24,342 bases of DNA from Scenedesmus sp. ARA3 (Eukaryota > Chlorophyta > Chlorophyceae > Sphaeropleales > Scenedesmaceae). This document shows, piece after piece, positions 10,801 to 19,039 of the stretch. The stretch spans positions 1-24,342 of the forward strand of contig RWJK01001883.1 in assembly GCA_004335835.1 (NCBI GenBank). Direction: 5' to 3'. Position 1 is the stretch's first letter; each line of letters begins with the position of its first letter. The notes below the pieces were generated by a model, which made no database searches, was not told the DNA's origin, and worked only from the letters and a program-made list of their open reading frames with translations. The position numbers were made by a program, and so were the translations under genes.

Positions 10801-13800
10801 GGCCAGTGGAAGCGCTTCGAGGGCAACAACTCAGCGGTGCGAGCAAGGGTTCAGCAGCTGCTTGCTAAGACTTGAGTGGTTGTCAGTTGAGCTTGAGTGG
10901 ATGTGACTAGGCTCTGAGTGAGATGCGCCCATCTCCCTCAAGGGGACCAACAGTCATCCCCCTCAGCATCCTGCACCGTCCTGTTGACTTGACCACACAT
11001 TCTTGTTGCTGCTGCTGCTGATGCTGCTGCTGCCGCACAGGTGGCTGGCGCCGTGCAGGAGAGCTACTATTTCAAGGTCAACGGCATGCCCATCTTCCTC
11101 AAGGGAGCAAACGTCATCCCCCTGAGCATCCTGCACCGTCCTGTTAACATCACGCCAAATTGTTGTTGCTGCTGCTGCTGCCGCACCAGGTGGCTGGCGC
11201 TGTCCAGGAGAGCTACTACTTCAAGGTTAACGGCGTGCCCATCTTCCTCAAGGGAGCCAACGTCATCCCCCTGAGCATCCTGCCCTCTAATGTGACGGCT
11301 GAGCTCACGCAGTCCATCCTGAGCGCTGCAGTAGAATCACACCAGAACCTGCTGCGTGTTTGGGGCGGCGGCTCCTACCATGTGAGTGTTTTTTGTCTGC
11401 ACTTTGTTATTGTTTGTTGGTGGCAGAACCTTGTGACGGCTGAGCTCACGCAGTCCATCCTGAGCGTTGCCGTGGAGTCGCACCAGAATCTGCTGCGTGT
11501 GTGGGGCGGCGGCAGCTACCACGTGAGTGAGCTTGTGTGCACTCTGTTAGTGTTTGTTGGTGTCAGAACCTTGTGACGGCTGAGCTCACGCAGTCCATCC
11601 TGAGCGCTGCAGTGGAATCACACCAGAACCTGCTGCGCGTGTGGGGCGGCAGCTCCTACCACATGAGTTGCTGGCTACATCACCAGAGACTGTTGCTGGC
11701 GGCACCTTGCGTCATCCGCTATTGTCGGTCAGATGGGATAGGGCATGGCTTGCGTGCTTGCAGGAAAATTTTAAGCGAAATATATCGACATCTGATGCTC
11801 CCAGCCAGTGTTGATGCCGACACTTCAAGTCTGGCTGCTGCTGCTGCTGCTGCTCACCACCGCAGAGCCAGGAGTTTTACGATTTCTGCGATGAGCACGG
11901 CATCTTGGTGTGGCAGGACGCCATGTTCAGTGCATCTGAAGTCAGGTTGTTGCTGCTGCTGCTGCTGCTGCTGTTTTGACAACCGCAGAGCCAGGAGTTT
12001 TACGACTTCTGCGATGAGCACGGCATCATGGTGTGGCAGGACGCCATGCTCACTGCATCTGAAATCAGGTTGCTGCTGCTGCTGCTGTGTTGACAACCGC
12101 AGAGCCAGGAGTTTTACGACTTCTGTGACGAGCACGGCATCATGGTCTGGCAGGACGCCATGTTTGGCGGCTCCCACTACCCGCGCAACCCGGAGTGGCT
12201 CGCAAACATCGAGGAGGAGATCACGCAGCAGGTTAGTAACATATTGTTGGTAACATGTTGTTACTGGCTACTACTCCGTACTCCCAGCCAGGGTGAATGG
12301 CGATTTGCATGAAGCCATCTTACAGCATCAAACCTGCGTCACAAAGTATTGTTTTACGGCACCTAAACCTTGTGTCATATGACATGTTATGTCATGTAAC
12401 AGGCTGAGCGTCTGAGCTGGCACCCCAGCATCCTGGCGTGGTGTGGCAACAACGAGCTGGAGCTGAGCTACGAGTAGGCCAACAGCACATCTGCCATCGT
12501 ATGTTATTGACATGTTATTTGTGTTATGTAACAGGCTGAGCGTCTGAGCTGGCACCCAAGCATCCTGGCGTGGTGTGGCAACAACGAGCTGGAGCTGAGC
12601 TACGAGTGGGCCAACAGCACATCTGCCATCGTATGTTATTGACATGTTATTTGTGTTATGTAACAGGCTGAGCGTCTGAGCTGGCACCCAAGCATCCTGG
12701 CGTGGTGTGGCAACAACGAGCTGGAGCTGAGCTACGAGTGGGCCAACAACACCTTTATCCGCTCCAACCGCAACATGTTTGTGAACGACTACATGGCTAA
12801 CATCAAGACGCTGCGCCGCGCCATCAAGAAGGTGAGCAGGGCAGCTTTGGTTTGTTTAAAACACCGAACTGCGTTGCGTTGGTTGGGCTTGTGGTGTCGG
12901 GGTGGTGCAGAGGCTGTGGTGCCGCGTGTTTGCCAGTCTGCACTTTGCATGCACGCCACCCACCAGCGCACAAACTGCTTACGCATCTGCTGTGCCACAT
13001 GTCAACACAACGATCCGCCCGCAGGTCAACCCCTCCAACATCTTCATCAGCAGCAGTCCAACCAAGGGCACCATTGTCGATGATGATGAGGAGTTCTTGC
13101 TGCGCTGGGGCTGGATCGGCGACACTCGCTACGGCTCCGTGCACCACTACGACTACATGAGCGACTGCGAGAACTTCAGGAGCTACCCCACCGCGAAGTT
13201 CGTCACCGAGTTTGGTGAGTTCTAGTAAGGCCATGTGAACTTCAGCGTGCACTCAACTCAGGCCGCAGAGCAATACTCTTGAATGCATATGCACTTGTGC
13301 GTTCTCTTGTTGGGGTCTTATTATGCGGCTCCGGCATTGGCAGCTGTTACTCTTGCAGGTTGATTCAACTACCTGCATCTAGACCTGACGTCCTGCCAAT
13401 GACGACAACCGCTTTTTTGAGGGCTTTCACCAAACTGAGCTCGTGCTATCTGTACATGGTGCTGCTGCCACACCGCAGGCTGGCAGTCTTATCCCATGCC
13501 TGAGACGTATGCTGCAGCCATGCAGCCAGAGGTTGATTGGGGCGTCGGCAACCCCATGAACGAGTTCCGCAACCGCCGCACAGATGTCACGCCACAGTTC
13601 CTGTACCAGTACGGCCTGCATTTCAAACTGCCCAAGGACTGGAACCCCGAGGTGCGTTGTATTATGTGGTATTTTGTTGTTTTTTTCAACACATCTTGGT
13701 TCCGTTGTATAACAGCGCCATTTATGTGACTTCCAATGTGGTCAGCTTAGACTTCACCTTGCAGAGCACGATTTAGCATGCCGACCTCGAACGAGGTGTA

Positions 13801-15780
13801 GGCCGACATCATGTACGCGTTAGTGACATGTTACTTGCGTGTGTTACTTTTGCAGGACCCCCAGGAGCGCATGAAGCGCTTCCGCAGCTACCTGTGGATC
13901 GGCCACATGCAGCACGCCCGCTGCTACGAGACCTCACTCAACTTCTGGAGGCGCCTGCGCAGCCACGCCACGTGAGTGAGCTGTTGGTAACATGTTAATA
14001 ACTTTTTTTTTATTACAGGCTGTTGTGATGCGTCAGGTGGTGTGTTACATCTGGCGCCTGCGCAGCCACGCCGCGTGAGTAGGCTGTTATCAACATGTTA
14101 CACAGTCACGCTTGACAGGAGGAGTTTGGGTATGTGATGCTTCTGGAAAGGTTTGCGCAGCCACCTTACGCTTGTCAGCTGACAAATCTCTGCTCTCTGC
14201 ACGCTGCATGTGGAGCGATGCTTGTCTGCACTGCGCTGCACTGCACTGCGGTGCCATGCGGTGTGTAGCTCATCAGGTTGTTTCATGTGCTGCTGCTGCT
14301 GCTGCCCTGCAGGAGCCTGACCATGGGTGTGATGTACTGGCAGCTGAACGACATCTGGCAGGGAGCCTCATGGAGCAGCCTGGACTACGCAGGTGAGGGC
14401 ACTGTGAAGGCGTTGTTTGTTTCGTTGGTTGTTACTGCAGCACAGCTCGCAATTGTGCCGCTGTTACAGTGTTTGTGCAAGCAGCATGTGCATATCTTGC
14501 CATGGTGATCCGACACTGCTTGTGTCGTTTTGCATGAGTCATCAATGAAGCAGGCAGTGCGCTGCATGCACCAGCCCCACCTGATTTGCAGTGTATGTTG
14601 CAGATCTCAAACTGCTGCCATCACTGGCACCTCCGCTGAGTCTCTTTGAGTTTGCTGCCGTTTTGTGCCACACGCAGGCCGCTGGAAGCCCGTGCACTAT
14701 GCCGTCAAGCGCGCCTACGCCCCCATTGTCATCCAGGCCATCCTTGACCAGTCAACCGTTGACATCTTCATTGTCAGCGATCTGGTCAACGCCACGTCAG
14801 CAAATGTACAGCTCACCCTTGTGTCACTCAATGACACAGCCGCCAGCTGCTCCGCCGCCACCGTGAACTCCCAGCGCGTGGCAAAGTTCAGCGTGGAAGT
14901 TCCCGGTCTGTTCGCGTCCAAGGTGAAGTCGATCCCAGTGGCTGATCTGCTGGCAATGCGCCCGGGATGCACAGCAACCACTTGCTTCCTTACCGCCACT
15001 GCTACTGCCGAGGGAGCGGCATCAACAGAAGCGCAGCTGTGGCTAGTTCCATTCAAGGCCATCGAGTTTTCAGACCCTGAACTTCGTATTGAATCAGCAG
15101 AGCAGGTGTCACCCGGTACCGTGGAAATCAAAGTGACAGCTCAGCGGCCTGCTGCGCTGGTGCTAGTGAGCGAGCTGGCTCCACTGTCAGGTCATTACAA
15201 TGACAACGCATTCTCCATCAATCCCTGCGAGCCCCGCGTGCTTTCCTTCACATCTCATAAGGGCGAGATTGCACCAGCTGATTTGAAGGAGGGTGCATTC
15301 TATGTCGAGTCATTGTTCAACCACAGCAGCTGGTCAGATCTGCCAGTTTCTGGCGCTGCTGCTGGCAGCAGCCCCAACACTAACACTGGAGCAGCAGCTG
15401 GCACCACACCCGCAGCAGCAGCAGCAGCAGGGAGCAACCCGCTGCCGCCGGTGGTGCACGGGTCCATTGCTCAGATGGTGGCAGCAGTAGAGAGGGAGGA
15501 GGAGTCACCAGAAGAGGCAAAGGGCGCTGCTGCTGCTACTGCTGCTGCGCCGCCTCACCCGGTTGAGCATCGTGTGTTTGTGGCACCTGGCCAGACGCTT
15601 GAGCAGGTCAAGCAGCAGCAGCCAGCCGCCACAACTGCAGGGACGCCAGCAACAGCAGCAGCTGTAGAGACACCAGCTGCAACAGCAGCAGCTGGCACGC
15701 CAGCAGCAGCAGCAGAGAAGCCTGCTGGCGCTGCAGCTGATACTGAGAAGCCCCAAGCCCCTGTGGAGACGCAGACCTAA
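4897..15780 (+). CDS. Beta-mannosidase, glycoside hydrolase family 2
   Basis: Exo-acting beta-mannosidase (EC 3.2.1.25 type), which removes terminal beta-linked mannose, probably in the vacuole or outside the cell. Canonical exons: 4897-5096, 5499-5684, 6025-6157, 6554-6612, 7300-7373, 7792-7962, 8622-8709, 9042-9270, 10363-10545, 10696-10836, 11190-11381, 12103-12231, 12667-12831, 13025-13214, 13479-13651, 13856-13971, 14313-14392, 14678-15780; 3612 nt, 1203 aa, all phases agree. Order: signal peptide 1-21 ([17 protein letters not shown]), N-terminal jelly-roll (to about 195, FDFGWGPAFA), beta-sandwich ending at [10 protein letters not shown], algal inserts (about 320-425 and 450-488) around [11 protein letters not shown], then the TIM barrel: [46 protein letters not shown], acid/base E613 in WCGNNELE, nucleophile E712 in FVTEFGWQSYP, and [16 protein letters not shown]. 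The C-terminal sandwich is followed by an Ala/Thr/Pro/Glu-rich tail of about 150 residues absent from animal MANBA. Partial exon copies crowd its introns. Substrate is inferred from the family. Confidence 0.93.
5891..5926 (+). repeat. Partial copy of the mannosidase exon 3 start (in intron 2)
   Basis: A 36-bp copy of the first bases of exon 3 (6025 onward), preceded by its own acceptor cag at 5888-5890 and offset by 134 bp. It reads [12 protein letters not shown] where the real exon reads [12 protein letters not shown]. It diverges after this point, has no matching donor, and looks like a decaying relic. Confidence 0.8.
6700..6830. repeat. Degenerate tgcagccagctgcgagca minisatellite in mannosidase intron 4
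   Basis: Two perfect 18-bp copies lie at 6784-6801 and 6809-6826, with degenerate relatives from about 6709 (ctgcagctagctcgaagcag) and 6738. The unit is rich in cagctg and ctgcag. It sits inside a 687-bp intron and is not related to the flanking exons. Confidence 0.6.
7481..7642 (+). repeat. Two partial copies of the mannosidase exon 5 end
   Basis: Exon 5 ends [11 protein letters not shown] at donor 7374. Copies of its last bases lie at 7481-7508 ([10 protein letters not shown], followed by gtgagc) and 7612-7642 ([11 protein letters not shown], where the donor has become gcaggg). A shared ttcctgca element accompanies each copy, giving a tandem period near 130 bp. No acceptor lies at the copy edges, so both are probably silent intron sequence. 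Confidence 0.8.
8097..8417 (+). repeat. Two tandem copies of the mannosidase exon 6 3' half
   Basis: The last 94 bp of exon 6 (7869-7962) recur at 8097-8190 and 8324-8417, period 227-228 bp, each with an intact donor (gtgggt, gtgggc). Both stay open in the exon frame. The second copy differs from the exon at about eight synonymous sites and only one conservative replacement (V to I in [16 protein letters not shown]). The first carries V to I and E to Q. Acceptors are poor: the second copy has a phase-compatible AG at 8311-8312 without a pyrimidine tract; the first has none in phase. Confidence 0.88.
8524..8570 (+). repeat. Diverged copy of the mannosidase exon 7 start
   Basis: Reads [16 protein letters not shown] against [16 protein letters not shown] of the real exon 7 (8622-8709), 98 bp upstream. 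It then meets unrelated sequence. Replacement changes are frequent, so this copy looks unconstrained. Confidence 0.75.
8815..8841 (+). repeat. Copy of the mannosidase exon 7 end with donor
   Basis: The segment reading GGNYSSHK with donor gtgcgt copies the end of exon 7 (GGNYGSHK, donor gtgagt) 132 bp downstream. It has no acceptor and lies in intron 7. Confidence 0.75.
8906..8962 (+). repeat. Dead copy of the mannosidase exon 8 start
   Basis: Matches the start of exon 8 ([18 protein letters not shown]) but reads [10 protein letters not shown], then TAG at 8943-8945 exactly where the exon has TGG (Trp), then CGTLA. The nonsense change marks it as non-coding. It lies 136 bp upstream of exon 8. 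Confidence 0.8.
9123..10168 (+). repeat. Five-copy tandem array of the mannosidase exon 8 end
   Basis: About 150 bp of exon 8 plus about 80 bp of intron are repeated five times, with exon-like parts ending at 9270, 9506, 9729, 9941 and 10168, all followed by a donor (gtaagc, gtaaga, gtaagc, gtaagc, gtcagt). Each copy encodes [28 protein letters not shown] and GDLFDFNIQ. Copies differ mainly at synonymous sites; the replacements I see are A/S, V/I/T and one extra Asp codon in copy 4. A common cttgatcag inside each copy gives a phase-0 acceptor, so copies 2-5 can be read as symmetric exons 9390-9506, 9613-9729, 9822-9941 and 10052-10168 (117, 117, 120, 117 nt). The canonical model skips them. 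Whether they are spliced in is unknown. Confidence 0.9.
10930..11189 (+). repeat. Two upstream copies of the mannosidase exon 11 start
   Basis: The copy at 11041 follows an intact acceptor (ccgcacag) and reads [20 protein letters not shown] then [11 protein letters not shown] before diverging into HRPVNIT; the true exon at 11190 reads the same with V for M and continues PSNVTAEL. A shorter copy at about 10930-10988 covers only the end of this block. Period near 149 bp; a CTG run precedes each acceptor. In the canonical model both are inside intron 10. Confidence 0.85.
11427..11662 (+). repeat. Two 96-nt tandem copies of the mannosidase exon 11 end
   Basis: Copies 11427-11522 and 11567-11662 repeat the end of exon 11 ([18 protein letters not shown], then [12 protein letters not shown]), period 140-141 bp. 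Both start after an AG (ggcag, gtcag) and are phase 0 at both ends. Copy 2 has an intact donor gtgagt and differs from the exon by about eight synonymous changes, including a TCC to AGC serine switch, and one replacement (A to V). Copy 3 has lost its donor: GT has become AT at 11663. The spacers between donors and next copies are only 44-45 nt. Confidence 0.88.
11866..12068 (+). repeat. Two upstream copies of the mannosidase exon 12 start
   Basis: Copies at 11866-11945 and 11989-12068 (80 nt each) repeat [20 protein letters not shown] after intact acceptors (accgcag), upstream of the true exon at 12103. Replacements are M to L in the first and F to L in the second; other changes are synonymous. 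Each ends at a possible donor gttgttg/gttgctg in phase 2, so inclusion would break the frame. The spacers are CTG-rich and 34-43 nt long. Confidence 0.87.
12403..12630 (+). repeat. Two upstream copies of the catalytic-acid exon 13, one with a stop
   Basis: Copies 12403-12498 and 12535-12630 repeat the start of exon 13 (12667), including the GNNELE catalytic acid/base motif, with an exact 132-bp period and near identity, so this is the youngest array here. Each has acceptor taacag, donor gtatgt, 96 nt and phase 0 at both ends. In the first copy TGG (Trp of YEWAN) is TAG at 12475-12477, so it cannot be used. The second is open. The spacers are only 36 nt, shorter than most spliceable introns. 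Confidence 0.92.
14051..14074 (+). repeat. Short copy of the mannosidase exon 16 end
   Basis: Copies the last 24 bp of exon 16 (WRLRSHA) with donor gtgagt, 103 bp downstream of the true donor at 13972, in intron 16. No acceptor adjoins it. The intron bases after both donors also match (gagctgttggt, taggctgttat). Confidence 0.75.
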
Positions 15781-17200
15781 GGCGCTTTCAAAATCCCATC
15801 GCGGTACTGGTTACGTCTGCGCAACTGATCATGCGTGTGCAACAGCGTACATGCACGGTGGCGCATGGCTGCATATGATCGCTTGTGCTTTCATCTGCTG
15901 CGTGCAGAAACCATAAAACAAGGAATGCTGTTGACTACGTGTAGTTTTTTGTGCACCACACGTTGTAGCCGTGTTGGCCTGATGAGCAGGCTGCAACAGC
16001 TGACGACTATGCACCTGCTGAGGCAGCATGGCTGAGACCTGCAACTGCCTCACCGAGCCAGTCATTGATTTGTGTTTATGTGTGTGGGTTCAACATGACG
16101 TTTAAATCAGGCAGGAAACCCAACCCACATGTGTATGTGCATTAGGTACTATTTTTGGAGTCGACTTGCTGATGTGTGATGCTGGCGTAGTTTGATCTCC
16201 GCTGGTGTGTGCAGCTAGAGCGGTACATAGTTTGCAGTCACAGGCAGTGCTGATGAACTGCTCTGCCATTGTATGGCAGACATGGGGCACCACTCGTCAG
16301 TGGAGCTGTGCCATAGAGGGGCGAGGCTGTGTGATTGATGCGGTAAAACGCATACAGCAAGCGGTCCTGCAGCTGATGCGGTTACATACATTGCAACCAG
16401 CAGCAGTAACTATGTTGCCCTGTGCAGGTGCACCACTGTTCTGCGCCAGTGAGTGAAGCGGCAGTCACATCAGAAAGGGACTATTAGTGGTAGGCAAAGT
16501 GGCAGCATCTATACAGCACTGTAGTAAGTTCCTGGGACGGTGGCATGATGTAGGAGGCAACTAGCTGTTGCTACAGCGCTGGCTGCAGCTGAGCATTGTG
16601 TACTATTGGCTTTGTCGGGAGTTACTGCAACGTGAGATGCGCATGCGATGGTAACTATACAATGACGGGAGTCACGCTCTGTGTTGTCGTTAGTTGGCTA
16701 CCACTGCTGGGCAGCAGCGCACACTGCTCAGTACCGTACTTGAAGTGTCACTTCAGTGACTAGCCCATGCCATTGTGTCCCAAAATTTGAGGGGTGGCTT
16801 GGAGATGACAGGCATCAACCTGATGCAGCCTGACACTATTGCATAAATGCAAGAGGCTAGCGGAGCGCTCCTAAAGGTGCCTACACGACATGTTCTCTGC
16901 TTTGAAATCTGTTACCACAACATGCTGGGCAAAGGATCTGGCCTCGCCTCAACCATCATGGTTCAATGATCGCACAAGACTGCTGCGAGTTTGACAGCAG
17001 ATCTGCAGGTCTGGATTCAGGCGGAGCGCGTGACACATATTCAGGCTCTTCAACATGTGCAGCCTGCTTGCGCAGCCCTCCCACCAGACCAGCTGCTGGG
17101 GCGCCACCCTGCTGCAGCTGCAGCAGAGCCGATGCAACAGCTGCTGTGTTTGCCCACGCAACCAAAACACAACCCAAAAAAGCTGCTGCCAACACCCTCA
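15781..17200. other. Convergent intergenic region after the mannosidase
   Basis: About 1.4 kb of 3' flank between the mannosidase stop and the tandem tail array of the minus-strand gene. I see no exon with a recognisable motif, no RNA gene and no transposon. I found no TGTAA polyadenylation signal on the plus strand near the mannosidase stop. Confidence 0.5.
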
Positions 17201-17209
17201 CACCACCAC

Positions 17210-18267
17210 CAAAAAGAGCCATCGCCCATGCAGTGCAGCAGCCTTCACCACTGCGCATGCATTCATCATCAAGCAACCCTCGCCGCTCTTTTTGGTTTGT
17301 AATCTGCAACTACTTCACTCTGCATATGCTGACGCATCATCCTGCAAGCTGTCACTCACAAGCTCCTCCATCTCCTCCACCTCATCAACCAATACCACCG
17401 TACCCGGTCAAAGCTGCAAGCGCAGAAAGCGCGGCGCTACCACAAACACGCTTGCACCAGCACAGCGCCGTTGCCCATGAAGCGCAGCAGGTCTATTCGC
17501 AGTGCATGCATCATGCAAACTCCTGTTACTCCGCATACGCTGACGCATCGTCCTGCAAGCTGTCACTGACAAGCTCCTCCACCTCATCAGCCGATGCCAT
17601 ATATACCCGGCAGAAACATTGCCACCAGCGCGTAGCGCGGCGCTGCCAATAAGAACACCCTTGCGCCAGCACAAGGCCACATTGCCCAGGCAGCGCAGCA
17701 GCTCTCGCCGCAGCGCATGCTCATGCAGACTCCCTTGCTGCTCCACATATGCAACTCGGCAAACTTGTCTACTCAGCGTATGCTGACGCGTCGTCCTGCA
17801 AGCTGTCACTAACCAGCTCCTCCACCTCCTCCACCTCATCATGATGAACAGCCGACGCCGTAATACCCGGGTGCAATGCCACAAGCAGATAGCGGCGCTG
17901 CCAATAAAAACACCCTTGCACCAGCACAGGGCCACATTGCCCATGCAGCGCAGCCGCTCTACTCGGCGTATGCTGAGGCATTGTCCTGCAAGCTATCACT
18001 CACAAGCTCCTCCACCTCCTCCATCTCTCAGTCGATGCCATAACACCCGGGTGCAATGCCACAAGCGCACAGCGCGGCGCTACCAACACCCTTCGCACGA
18101 ACACGGCGCGGTTGCGGATGCCATTGTCCATGCAGCGCAGCATGCATCATGTAGAATCCCTCGCCTGCTCCAAAACCTGCAACTTGGCAAAGTATCTACT
18201 CCGCATACGCTGACGCATCGTCCTGCAGGCTGTCACTCACAAGCTCCTCCACCTCCTCCACCTCATC
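17210..18267 (-). repeat. Five-copy tandem array of C-terminal tail plus 3' UTR
   Basis: Units of about 200-245 bp, each with the minus-strand tail EVEELVSDSLQDDASAYAE or a near relative followed by a stop, then a shared 3' stretch related to tttgccaagttgcag and to gcgctgcatgggcaatg. Tail blocks with stops: 18267-18196 (TAG, the canonical one), 18028-17959 (TAG, D to N), 17840-17769 (TAG), 17588-17526 (TAA), 17386-17315 (TGA, with V to M just upstream). Nearly all other differences are synonymous. Downstream copies lie in the 3' UTR of the canonical gene model, or could be alternative last exons. Confidence 0.88.
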
Positions 18268-19007
18268 GCTGTACCCTCCTACACTGCTGCCGCCCCGCCG
18301 CTGCTGCCGCCGCCGCTGCAGCCACCGCCCAAAGCTCGACACCCCGAGCGCCACAACAGCACCCAGCACAGCACCCAGCGCTACAGCCGGCGCCTGGTTG
18401 CTCTGCTGCTGCGGCGGCTCGGCGCGTGACATGACGTCGCTGCCAAACTGCTCCCAGGCGGTGTTTGGGTCGCGCGTGTCTACGCCGATGTCTTCAAGGG
18501 CGGCCTGCATTTCCGGCAAATACACCTGCGCAGCACCAGCGCCAGCAGCAGGGGGCAGTCTCAAAAAGTTGCTGAAAGTATGTCTGCATGCTCCCCGCCA
18601 AACATTGACAACATCCCTCATGTCTGCATAAGTCTCTGCCCCCTTACCAAACCAGTCCCCAGCTCCCTACCTGCTGCATATAGCTGCATATCGGCACGCC
18701 CCAGCGCCCGCAACAACACCCCACCAACACAAACCTCCAGCAACAACCCACCTGGGCAAACAGCCGCTGCGCCTCTGTATCCACCTCAGCCTGCTGCTGC
18801 GGCGTGAGCTGCGCCTCCAGCACTAAAACCTTGGCATCCCAGCACTAAACCCTCAGCCGCCTGGCAGTAAACCCTTGAAACTCACCTGTGCAAACAGCCG
18901 CTGCGCCTCTGCATCCACCTCGGCCTGCTGCTGCGGCGTCAGCTGCGCCTCCAGCGCTGCACGTGCTGCTGCTGGCTCTGCTGTCTCCGGGTCCAGGCCC
19001 TGCACCT

Positions 19008-19039
<32 letters not shown>

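Noticed and set aside
12403..12630. Reading all three catalytic-acid exon copies as expressed tandem exons
   Set aside because: The first copy has a stop, spacers are only 36 nt, and repeating a barrel strand with the catalytic residue would disrupt the fold. The canonical model uses only the last copy.
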